NCBI RefSeq assembly: GCF_051622035.1
Contig: NC_135362.1
Span: 11,783,501 to 11,847,500 of the forward strand
Reading direction: 5' to 3'
DNA length: 64,000 nucleotides
From: Arctopsyche grandis
Lineage: Eukaryota > Arthropoda > Insecta > Trichoptera > Hydropsychidae
Positions within the stretch are counted from its first letter, which is position 1; every line of letters starts with the position of its first letter. The translations under genes were made by a program, and so were the position numbers. The notes under the pieces are model-generated. The model saw nothing but the letters and a program-made list of their open reading frames with translations, was not told the DNA's origin and did not search any database. Positions 32,537 to 45,504 of the stretch are shown piece after piece.

Positions 32537-35500
32537 ATGGTGGTGGGCGGCGGCGGGGGCGCGGGGGGCGCGGTGGGGATGACGCCTCGCGAGCTGTCGG
32601 AGTTCGACGACGTGTCGACGGCGCTGGTGTTGGACCCGTGGCTGGGCTTCACCACGCACAAGATGGGGGTGCGCTTCCGGCCGCCGCGCGCCACTCGGAA
32701 CCAGCTCAAGGAGATCGTGCTCGAGTTCGTCCGCACGCAGGCCTACGACGACACCTTCGCCCGCCTGTTGGCCGCTGAGAGGCCCCTCGCCAAGATCAAG
32801 CAACACGCCAAGCTGAAGCAGCACGTCAGTATTGACACCTCACCCTCCCACCACACACCACACCACACACACCACACCACACACCTAAACAAACGGCCAG
32901 ATGATACACGCTCGCCAACCTGGAGACCTTGAAAAATTTTCATCCCTGAATGTCGTCCCGAGTTCAGTTTTACGTCCATGACCTGTCTCTTGTGTGAATA
33001 AAGAGTGAAAGAGACTGCACTATATATCGATGGTTTACACTGAAAATTAATCATGTTTCAAGTGTTGAACAATTCCACTAGGATGAACTGTGCTGGAATG
33101 ATTTTATTTCTATGACGTTTTTAGTCACATGTGTATTTTTAAATGTTTTAAAAATTGTTTGTCAAAAATAAATAAAAATATAATTGAACTGATGTGGTAT
33201 AGTCGGATAAGGATTTGGGATATTATCATCTTGCTCTATTTTAATTTGACGATATTTCTTTGTGGGGAAATAAAGCTGCAACTTTTTACTATCATTGGAA
33301 TGATATAGTGTCGGTCATCAATGAAGTGTTGTAATTACAAACCAAATGAACTAATGAATAGTGTTGCTAAAGATAAAATTACAAAAAAAAAAAGAATAAA
33401 AGAATTCAAAAGCGAAATTTATATATGTTTGATACAAACAATTATAATAACAAAAATAAATTATTTCAAAGAGTACATGTAATTTGAAATGCTATTGTTC
33501 AGAATCTTTCGCTATGCGTTTGTAAAAATGTTCTATGAAACTTATATCCGTGCTATCAACAGCAATGATTTAGTGTTTACTTAAAATATTAATGCATTAC
33601 AGTATTGCTTCTTCGATTTAATGATTCAGTTAGTATTTCCTTGATCTATCCATACGATTAAACTTTCAGTTGAAACATTAAGTCATATTTTATCATTGGG
33701 AAATGTTCGAGTCAAACAAATACCGAATTAAACTGCTCATTTACCTTCAAAATATCTGATCAATGTAATATTTATGAAGATTATTTAATAATTCTGATTT
33801 TCGAAGAATTATATCAACATCGTGCTTCAGCTCTATACTGTAAACCCAAGATGGTTCAAAAAGTATAGTAATCATAATAGATAAATAAAAATGTACGAAT
33901 GCATGAAACTTTTGATGGGATGTAATCTGGTCTATATGGGTTGCAGAACTCCATTCTTTGCTTTATACATAAATGCCCAGTACATATGCATGGTATTTTT
34001 GTTTGCTTTCGGTCATCAGTATGGTCAAGAAGCTACTACAGCCTGATGATTCATCTCTGCAGCTTCGCAACTAGATGAAATGATACATGAATGTGAAAAA
34101 TCTCAATAGACGGTGACGTCGCTTACTATCTGAACATACACTTAATAAATGTTTGTTCACGCGTGAATATATCCATACATCTTTTTATATTAGCAAAAGG
34201 CTTGTTTTTGTACGTCTACATTGTTTTAAATTGCTAATGCAATTTAAATAAATATCACGCATTTATTATGTCGACTTGATCAGTTTCTTCCATATTGTTT
34301 TGAATTGTGTTTTATTTATTAACAAGTTCAAGAACAAAGAATGTTATCGTAATTCATTGTTAGTGAATATGATTCCTCCGGTCATGTGCATGTTCTTATG
34401 ATTTTAATTAATGCAACGTTGATTGTAGAATTTTACGATATTGTACTATGCAAAATGGTAATATTTTTATTTGTTTGTTTGGTTTCAGATTTATCGTTAC
34501 CTTCGGGTGTTTGACAAGGACTCTGGTTTTGAAATACAACCGTGCTATAGATATTCATTAGAGGGACAAGTGGGTGCTAAAATATCGGCCACGAAAAAAT
34601 GGACAAAAAATGAAAAGATTGAGTGTTTGGTCGGGTGTATTGCGGAGCTTACCGAGGAAGAGGAGGCTCAACTTTTGCATCCTGGCAAGAATGACTTTTC
34701 CGTTATGTACAGTTGTCGTAAAAATTGTGCTCAATTGTGGTTAGGCCCCGCTGCATACATAAACCACGATTGCAGGGCGAATTGCAAGTTTGTCGCCACC
34801 GGACGAGATACGGCGTGTGTCAAAGTTTTACGAGATATACAAATCGGAGAAGAGATAACTTGTTTTTACGGCGAAGACTTTTTCGGCGATGGAAATTGTT
34901 ATTGCGAGTGCGAAACCTGCGAAAGGAGGAACACTGGAGCGTTCGCTGTACAGAAATCCGACAGGGAAGATCAAGCGACTAGATATCGTTTACGTGAGAC
35001 GGATAATAGGATAAATAGAACTAAGGCGAAGAAATCTCAAAAAGATAATATCTTAGATAAAGCGTCGCTGCCTGATACTAATTGTCCTCAAGTACAAAGA
35101 GAAAATAAGATTGTCAGCCCTTTGAGCATGAAAGAGCTGAAACTGAAAGGTCTCACTAAATACGATGCTGAATTGTTGATAGCGCAAGGCTGCAAGTTTT
35201 CCGATGTGGACGATGAAGCTCTAAATGAAAAAATGATGGAAGGTGCAAGCGGCAGGGAATCCCCGATAACGTCTGTTAAACAGGAACCAGCTCAGAGAAC
35301 TGTAAGCGAGAGAACGAGCCGATTGCAAAGACGACAGGCGAGAGCACCCGCCTCTTCCCCACCTTCCACTTGTTGTAGTGCCTCTAGTAGTCGCACAACT
35401 AGTACTTTTAGTGATAGAGATGCAATCAGTGACAACGATAAAGCCTTCAACGCTGAGAATCACGATGCAAATCCTACACTGGGTATTACCCTTAGAAATC

Positions 35501-36315
35501 ATAAAAAATTGAATGATCACTGTCAGGAAGAGTTAAACCTGAGCAATGAAGGTTTCTCAAGCTCTAGCAATAATCCAAAATGTGTTAGTGAATCAGAACT
35601 TCCGAAGCTAGATATAAATGTAGATAATTTAGTTAATAATGTGATAGATGACAAAAATAAAGATAATTTCGAGAAGAAGACCGAACTAATTAGAAAAAAA
35701 TCTAAAACCAAAAAGAAATTAAAGTGTGATGCAGAGGATTCCCAGGCGATTAAGAAAGAAGTGGAGGGTGACATCGAGGAAATAAACTCTTGTCAGATTA
35801 TGGATGTATCAAAAAGTGATGTATCGTTAAACAAAGTAGTTGAAAATGTGACTGATAATAATAAAATTAGTAAGGATGTATATGAATTTAATGATGGTGA
35901 AGATTTTCATTCTGACGAGCCGCGCTTCAGAAAAATGTCCAAATGCACCGAGTCCATCAAAAGCGAGAGCAGTTCGTCATGGGAAAACAAAGCACCCAGT
36001 TCTGAGAACAGCTCCGGCTGTCCGTGCACACCCCCCGGCAGGGGGCGACTACGCTTGACTCTGCGAGTGAAGAGAAGCCCCATGCTCGACGAGCTCATAG
36101 AGTCGGGCACTAGTCTTAGCGAAGATTCGTTCGAACCGGAGTACGAAGTGTTGCGCGTGGAAGGGCTGGATTGTCCGCGGAGACGCAAAAGGCACAAGGG
36201 GAAACAGCATCGGAGGCAGCGATCACCGCCATCCTATCCACCTATGAAAAGACTTAAACTGATATTCGGTAACGAAAGTCGTACTATCGATATTCCACCT
36301 GCTAGTGCCAACTGA
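32537..36315 (+). CDS. Suv4-20: Suv4-20, histone H4 lysine-20 methyltransferase
   Basis: Two coding exons, 32537-32824 and 34489-36315, join in phase 0 to give 704 aa. The start [11 protein letters not shown] is chosen because insect and vertebrate orthologues begin MVV and it precedes the conserved [20 protein letters not shown] and LGFTTHKM blocks. The SET domain runs from [10 protein letters not shown] (about 125), through [20 protein letters not shown] and the catalytic-site motif [10 protein letters not shown] (about 186) to [14 protein letters not shown]. The zinc-binding post-SET cluster CECETCERR follows (about 240). The C-terminal half is acidic and low complexity and ends with the conserved [18 protein letters not shown]. 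The enzyme di- and trimethylates H4K20 in heterochromatin. The 1.66-kb intron has no recognisable genes. Exon 1 is GC- and G-rich, exon 2 AT-rich. Identity is near certain. Confidence 0.96.
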
Positions 36316-39300
36316 CTCGCTACTTTGACAAACGTCTGCTCCATCATTTAATTATAATTTAATACGATTACGTTAGAAAACATACATAGTAGGTAAATCT
36401 ATTTTCATATGTGTAATGCGTTTTTTTTTTTTATTATTATTTATTGTGTGCAATTTATTAAATTTACAGATTGTTATAAGTTTTTTATTATGAACATTTT
36501 TTTCCATTTCAATGTTTCTATTGTAAAAGCCTGCATTTTTTTTTCATCACTTCACTTCAATATGGCAATTGTTTGTAATGTAATTTCTTTAGAAATTAGA
36601 ATGGGTACTATCGTTTTGAATACCGAAGACGTTTTGCACTTAGTCTATGTTGAATTTTCATAATTGGTGAGCAGGGTCACAAGCTACAGTCATGAAAATA
36701 TACAGTTCCGCTGTGAACGGAAATGTATATGTGTGTGTGTGTGTATGTGTCTCTTGCACTTTTAATTGTGATAGAAATTGGTGTATGAAGTGGAGCACAA
36801 ATGTAAATTAATTTAAGTATTTGAGGTAGTTTTCTGAATTTTCGTCTCTGGTGTAAATTTAACGGTTAAACTGAGGGGAAATATTAGCGGCAAGGTTCAC
36901 TTCAAATGTCTTCAAAACGTGGTAGTATTTTTAGATTCGTTTAATTGATTTCAAATTTCAAAGTTTTGTTATTTTAAAATTAACGTAACGTAACGTTATT
37001 AATATGTATATATATATTTATTATACAGGAGCTTATTATTCGTATATACATAATTTCTATTTCAAACTAACATATGCTAGATGTGATATGGGTGTAATTT
37101 ACTTTTATTTTATTAACTAGAAGAACAATAGTTATTGTTTTAATTCTGTATTAAATGAAAATGATCTCAAAAAAATAAATATTTTGAAAGTATTTTTTAA
37201 ATTTCCTAACCTATTTTTTCCTATTTCAAATGTTGAAAAATACTACCACTGCTATTGAAATTTTGTCTTTTGCTATATTAATTTTGAATTAGTTAAATAT
37301 TGTTCAAACTGACTCGACTCAACATTCCTAATAATTATGATTAGAGTTCGTTTATTTTTTTTTGCTCGTTAAATCTTTGATTTTGTCTATTTAAGATATC
37401 GATATAATTGGGGAAGATTGAAAATTGCCCCATTATTGACTGTTCTCTAATTAATCTATGATATTTTTTCGATTAAAATTTTAGAATATTCATCGATTGT
37501 AGATCATAGAGTAAAACTTATCTAAATACATAATTAATGGAGTAAGAATATTTAATACGATGATAACTTTTGTCATAAGCTTATCGAATTGAAATGAGAT
37601 AACTAACTTATCATTTTTCTGTTTTATATATATATGATTATATTTGAATAGTAAAGATACAATTCATTTATATACAAGTATCTATGATAGTAATTTTTCT
37701 GTTTAAAAAAAAAAAATTAATTTTTTAAAACTAATATCCCAGTGAAGTATTGTAACAGTTTTAAGAAAATTAAAAGACCCTGTCTTTTTGCATTTTTCGG
37801 ATAAATTAAGGGTAATTTAATTTTAAATATTGTAAAAATTTGTTATTTGTCATATTGTGAAGCTTAGATAGAGCTGGAAATTTTTGCTCCAAAATCTCAC
37901 GATGTACGGTTTTAATGTTGAATAAATAAAGTTTTTCTCATTTAATTTTGAAATTCAAGTAATATATTTAACAATATTGGCAAGAGTTATATGATATTTC
38001 CCATAATAAAAAAAACCAGCTAAATTATGTATTTATATTAATTGATAAGTTGAAGTCTGTGATCGTTAAATGAAATAAATTTCGCGTGAACATTCACAAA
38101 AATATTTTTGCACCACAGTATGTTACATGTATGTTTTTCTTTTATGATGTATGTATAAAATTTCTAAAATTTATGTAGTGACAAATATGTATACAACATA
38201 TGCAGTTTTAAAAATATACATTATTACATTATAATATATATACATATAAAAAAATAATTCTTAATTGAAAATTTTCGCACTTTGCGATATACTTTAGTAT
38301 TTGACTTTAGCTTATTTGAATAGTCAGTATTAGATATGTAAATTGTAAATATTGAAATGGCTGTAAATTATTTGTATTATACGTATAAATAAATTTAGTG
38401 CAGAGATTAAATTTATGAATTGTACACTCGTGTGATTAGAAACTCGATATTGTGTGAAGAAGACCTGCATATTTCACAGTACAATTTATGTATGTATTTT
38501 TTTTTTGTCTTTTATACTTCTATTTTCTAGTTTCACACCATTGCAGTCAATAAATCCGCAAATTATGAAAGTTTTAAATGTGTATAGTAGTGAAACCAAA
38601 ATGTAACTTACAATCTGATTTAACATGCACTATAGGAATATTTTATTACTGTACTATGTAATCATGTCGGAAAATTTTGTTTTGATTTAATTTCAGTTCC
38701 TCAATGAATGGAAAGCATGCTATGCATAATCGAAGTTGTTAGGATTTGGTTTGTTGTATTTTAAAAATGAAAGTTATGCTGGAAGAAAACTATACATGAT
38801 ATATTTATATAGTCACTTAATTTGGGTAAAAAATTGTATTTTATTTTGTGTTCGGAATGACATTTCCATTTATGGTTAAACACAGATGAATTATTTCGCA
38901 GTAATTTATTGAAGCTTAATTATATTTTTATTACTTAGAAATCATAGCACGTTCTTCAATATTTTAGTTTCAATTTTTAGTGTAATGTAAGACAGACTGC
39001 TGTAGCTAGACTGCCAGTATTATTCAATGTGGGGTAATAACTAGTAAACAAACTTGCAGATTTATGTAAAACTTCATCATATTTAGTGGTAAATTTTGCA
39101 TTGTTTTTCAAACGCCCATCCGTTATGAAACTGAAGTGAAATTAGGAAGAAACACTGTTAAGATTGAATATGATCAACGGATTATAGTTGTATTATGAAA
39201 ATGATTATCGTATATACTTGTTGCTTTTAATGATACGCATAATAAAAAAAAAAAAATGCTTGAAGTAATTGTAGTAAATTGGTTATAAAAATTGTATTAC

Positions 39301-40388
39301 ACTGGTGACTGAAATTGTTCATATCATCATGAGAACTACAACTGTATATGTGAATCTAAATTTATTAGAGGTAAATTGATTGAGATAAGTTGGTTTGGTT
39401 CGTTCACCATCCGACGTGATTCTTTTCGCTGAATGCAATGCTTTAAAGATTATTTGCATCCCAGGTGGTTTTGAGAAAGATGCCTGTTTCAGCTCATTGT
39501 GTATATAGCATAGCGCTAAGTCAACTTGTGTTTACTTGCCTCTGCGTTTTTATACATTATTAATTTATATTATATATATTTTTATTTGGATTTAATGATT
39601 TGACAGTTGATATATTTGTATATATGTATTCGTAATAACAATAATGCTTCTAGGTAAAATTTTTGCATGTAATTTGATAATACATAATTTTTTATGTAGC
39701 GTTTAAGCATCAAATTCGATCATGTGGGTGGATGCGGGAAATGTAAGGATTGTGATAATTTTAGTTATACATACTTATGCTATAATTTATGAAATAAAAT
39801 TATCCTGAACTTTATTTACTGTAAAGTAAATGTATTTATTTTTAATAGTTTAATTTTACAATTTATGACATCTCACAATTACAAAATTAAAATGATATTA
39901 AATCAAAACAAATTTAAATTAAAATTTCGCTGAAGAAACTAAATATATATTTTATTTTTAAGGTATAATTGGTTTGTGGTCACTGCTTATTTTTTAAGTG
40001 AATATCGATTTTTCAGTATGTGTTCGATTATTATATTTTCGGCTTATTTAATATTCCGATAATTTATTCCTTGTGTTCATTTCGTAACTTTAGATATGTT
40101 GTATTATATTCTCGAAAATTGTCGCTAATATTTATAATGATAATAATAAACAGTTTCTCAATTATTCTCATTATATTTTTATTACCATCATTTTTCGAAA
40201 AATATAAAGAAAGTTGAAACTAACAAGAAATGAAAAGAGAATACAGCAGTGAAACATATATATATATATAACTCCTATAAATATTTTTATTAGGATACTT
40301 ATGTAATCACACATCATTAATATTGGTGGATTTACATTATTCAAAATACACATCACAGTCAAAATATATGATGATCAGAATTCGGAGA
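36316..40388. other. Suv4-20 3' UTR and intergenic DNA
   Basis: About 4 kb of AT-rich sequence without coding frames. Candidate poly(A) signals on the plus strand include about 37921, 38387 and 39793, so the 3' UTR could be long. The final 100 bases before 40388 carry the minus-strand poly(A) signal for Rbx1 (AATAAA read from 40291 to 40286). No repeat ends were seen. Confidence 0.5.
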
Positions 40389-41920
<1,532 letters not shown>

Positions 41921-42295
41921 AGCTGACATCCTCGGAGCAGCAGAGAGGAGCGCCGCGAGCAGAGGCTGCGGCCGGCGAATGGGTTGCGACGGCGGCGGAG
42001 GCAGCTGAATGGAGATCGAAGGAGTCTCCGGCCGATGAGGTTGTGGCGGCGGCAGCGGCAGCGGCAGCGGCAGTTGCGGTGATGGTGACGATTCAAAGTC
42101 TGGTGGGAGCGGAAGAGAACGGAAACGACGCGAGCGTTGAGGGGAGGGGGGGCGAGGCTGCTGCTGCTGCTGCTGAGCCTCGAACGGAAGCCGCTGCTGG
42201 CGCGTCTGAGGACAACAATCAGTAGTACGCCGGTGAGACAGCAGATCTGCCAGTGCTGCCATTACACTAATATCATGCCCATTTTTTCTCATCAT
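41921..42295 (-). other. In-frame open extension upstream of Rbx1
   Basis: The Rbx1 frame stays open for 125 codons upstream, to MMRKNGHDISVMAALADLL at 42295. It contains a six-Gln run and is Pro-rich (LPLPLPLPPPQPHRP). CTG/GGC-type repeats generate this bias. It is probably 5' UTR, but an N-terminally extended isoform is possible. Confidence 0.4.
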
Positions 42296-42554
42296 ACGGG
42301 GAATATTTTACAGCGCATATTATCAATTATCGATTTGGGAAGTATCTAAGCTTTTTGGCTTAAATTTTAATATATAAAATGTAAGCCCTTGCATTTTTAT
42401 ACTAAAGCCCCAAACAGAGCTGTGGAGTCGGCGTTAAAAATCGAGCGACTCCAATTCGGATTTTATATATAAACTGCATTTATCTATTTTTACTTTTTAC
42501 TTAATGTAAGTGAATATTGAATTACTAACAAAGTGTTGGGTTAATTTTTTGCGA

Positions 42555-42755
42555 CGAGAGTGACTCGTGATCACCCGTAACACTAAAACTGGTCACACCC
42601 TAAAACTGGTCACACCCCAAAATCGGTCACGAGAAAACTGCTTGAGCGATTTTAGGGTGTGACCAGTTTTAGTGTGACGGGTGATCACGTGTGACCGATC
42701 TAGAGCGACCGGTTGTCCTGTGACTGGTTCACATATGACTAGTAGTCCGTTTACC
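42555..42755 (+). mobile_element. GGTCAC fold-back MITE, left end lost
   Basis: The right end GACTAGTAGTCCGTTTACC and interior TCTAGATCGGTCACACGTGA-type palindrome match 14760-15022. Extra ACTGGTCACACCC repeats fill the centre. It directly abuts the target duplication of the next element. Confidence 0.85.
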
Positions 42756-42763
42756 GTACATAC

Positions 42764-43174
42764 GGGTCTATGTGACGAGAGAGAATGTTAAATTACAGAA
42801 AACACAAATATCGGAAGGCAAAGATCGAAAATCGAAAGATCTTAAGTCGAAAGATCAAAAAAAAAAAAAATGGTGCATGGTAAACGGTACATACTCACTT
42901 AATTTGCGCGAGCAGGATACAACAGGAACAAGAGGAACAGGCTTTTCCTCCCGTATTAATGTGCGCGCGCAGAATACGGGAGGAAAAGCATGTTCCTCTT
43001 GTTCCTGTTGTATCCTGCTCGCGCAAATTAAGTGAGTATGTACGTGAGTATGTACCGTTTACCATGCACCATTTTTTTTTGATCTTTCGACTAAAGATCT
43101 TTCGATTTTCGATCTTTGCCTTCCGATATTTGCGTTTTCTGTAATTTAACATTCTGTCTCGTCACGGAGACCGC
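42764..43174. mobile_element. 411-bp palindromic MITE
   Basis: A perfect 8-bp duplication GTACATAC (42756-42763 and 43175-43182) flanks two arms of about 190 bp that are inverse of each other almost throughout. The ends are GGGTCTATGTGACGAGA and, inverted, GCGGTCTCCGTGACGAGA. Frames on the two strands give nearly the same peptide because of the palindrome and are not genes. A half copy lies at 26056-26165. Confidence 0.93.
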
Positions 43175-43182
43175 GTACATAC

Positions 43183-43588
43183 ATATGTACAAGTCTGTTA
43201 CTGAGAGTTGGCGCGTTCTCGTACTCACACATAAGCGCGCGAAAGGGACAGAGCGTCTTTTTATTATTAAATGCAGTGTGGCAGCATGCTATATATCTAT
43301 TCACCGGTACAATACAAGCGCATTTGTTCGCGTCAGCTTTCGGTAACACACTTGTATGTATGTATGTAGATCTCAGACGCAGTGTCCCTATCTTTATCTT
43401 GTTTACAAGACTTTTTATCTCATGTTAAAGCAGAAAGTCCTCTTTTGATTGATTGAAAAGAGGACTGATATTTAACAAATCCGTTACACCAAGATTCAAA
43501 TATTTTATTAGTATTATATACATAAGTAATATAAATAAAAAATGCAAAATATTGAAAGAATAATAATGTAAAATCAACTATATAATTA
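43183..43588. other. Spacer, nothing recognised
   Basis: AT-rich, no gene; short GTATGTAT run near 43355. Confidence 0.4.
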
Positions 43589-43885
43589 CGGTTCGGTGAT
43601 TACATCGCAAAAGTGAATCGCTACCAGGATAACGCGTGAAAAGAAAATCGTGTGCGTGGATCTCCCGGCGCACGAAAATTCGGCGTACAGAAAGCTGCGT
43701 AAATATTATTGCGCGAATGTTTTTTTAATGATAATAATAAAAATCTCGTAAAAAACATTCGCGCAATATCATTTGCGCAGTTTTCTGTACGCCGAATTTT
43801 CGTGCACCGGAAGATCGGCGTACGCGATTTTCGTAGCGGCGGTTATCCTAGTAGCGATTCATTTTTGCGTCGTAACCCGTTTACC
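43589..43885 (+). mobile_element. Fold-back MITE with the shared termini, third interior type
   Basis: Starts CGGTTCGGTGATTACATCGC and ends CGTCGTAACCCGTTTACC. The arms (ACGAAAATTCGGCGTACAG, ATTGCGCGAATGTTTTTT) are inverted around a short AT loop at about 43725-43750. Flanks ATAATTAC and ATAACTAC resemble an 8-bp duplication with one difference. Confidence 0.82.
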
Positions 43886-43917
43886 ATAACTACGTACATG
43901 TACACATATGTATATGC

Positions 43918-44085
43918 CGGTTCGGTGATTATTCCACACAAAGCGATCTCGCACACTTTACTAAAATATCGATCACGGAACCTATCGAGAGCTATTCACG
44001 CGTATTATCATACTAACGAGAACTCGAGTGTTAAATATTTTGAATTCGCGATTTTCGTGTCATTTTCGTTAATAATCCGTTTACC
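43918..44085 (+). mobile_element. MITE of the CGGTTCGG/GGTAAACGG group (GAATATTTGGCAC type, short)
   Basis: Starts CGGTTCGGTGATTATTCCAC and ends TAATAATCCGTTTACC. GTATATGC (43910-43917) and GTATGTGC (44086-44093) flank it. The interior CATACTAACGAGAACTCGAG matches 14567-14747. Confidence 0.88.
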
Positions 44086-44093
44086 GTATGTGC

Positions 44094-45504
44094 TACCTTG
44101 TAATTAATATAACAAAAATATTCGGAAGTGAACTCAATGAGAAAAATTCAATTTGATATATTTTAATAATAATAGGAGTCAGAGAATTGATTTTTTAACG
44201 ACTCTCACAGTCAAAAATGTTACTTCTGAAGCTATAAATATTATTGTACTACGATGAAAAATCCAATATACAATTTCGAAAGAGACTTTTTAAATATACA
44301 TATGTACATATATGTTTATAAATAACTTTGGTTGGGAATAGTAAACAAGTAAAAATTTCTATGACGACGAGTCAATTTTGTTTTTCGATTCAAATAAATT
44401 TAATATAAAAAAAAAAAATATTTACTATTAGATTCGCCAAGTTTACGCTGTTTATATTACACATACTGGGCGAAGCTGGGTAAAAAACTAGTTATTAATA
44501 AAATACAGCCGTCATTATCACGACAAAACGTTCAAAAATGTAATTTTCCAGACATGTATTCGAAACTTTTTTTCTTTTGTTATTATTCGTATTACATTCG
44601 TACGTCGTTTTGTTGGAAGCGGTCTAGCTAATATACATACACATGTATGTCGAATCGAAATGACTATTATATTAAGGCGAGCGTTATCTCAGACACACAG
44701 ATAAATAGACGGAATAGCGAAATTATATAAATATGTACATATGATATGATAGTTAACTAAAGCTGTAGCTATTATCAAGTAGAATTGAACAGTAAATTGG
44801 ATTCACTCCAACAGCTGTTTTCCAATCGAAATACCGTTTGACGGTATTATAATTAAACTAGACTATTGAAGCACAGTTTAAAATATATTTACATACATAC
44901 ATGTATATGTAGTTTATAGTTTTAAGCTTAAACAAAATAAAATCGTAACATGGAAATGGAAATGTAGTTTATAGTTTTAAGCTTAAACAAAATAAAATCG
45001 TAACATGGAAATGGCACTATTTGTATTAATCAATTTATGATATGTATATTTTTAAATACCCTCGAAGATCTCCGTGTGGTCGTCGATGGTGTCTTTTTCA
45101 TTATTGTAGGATTTTGTTTATATTTTACACGCTAAAATAGAATAAATTGATAAAATCCAGTTATCTATCGATGTGACACATTCATTGAATAAATTTAACA
45201 ATAAAGACAACACAAAATCACAAAACACTTCAAATCAATAATATTTTGGAACAGTTTGAATTTCAATCGTCACGAAATATCACGAATTTTTATAAAAATT
45301 TAGAGGATACTATTGACGTATTTAATACAATACAACACAGTACAATTGACTATTAAGCACTGTCATCGAATTTACATTCGCTACTTTCGATGATATTGTC
45401 ACAATATTTTTGAACAACTCTTGGGTTAAATTTAAACAGGATGACGATTATAAGCAATATTTTATTCGACCATAAATGTATGTAATGTAGAATTGTTTTA
45501 AATT
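44094..45504. other. Intergenic with a tandem duplication
   Basis: No gene. At 44908-45017 a 55-bp unit (core GTTTATAGTTTTAAGCTTAA) occurs twice in a row, almost identical, so the duplication is recent. The rest is AT-rich. Confidence 0.6.

Noticed and set aside
31384-32824. Long minus-strand frames (up to 450 codons) opposite Suv4-20 exon 1
   Set aside because: They are low-complexity Pro/Arg/Ala translations of GC-rich repeats, antisense to a conserved exon; no domain is visible.
42772-43152. Frames of 85-87 codons on both strands giving nearly the same peptide
   Set aside because: Direct consequence of the palindromic MITE; no start context or homology.
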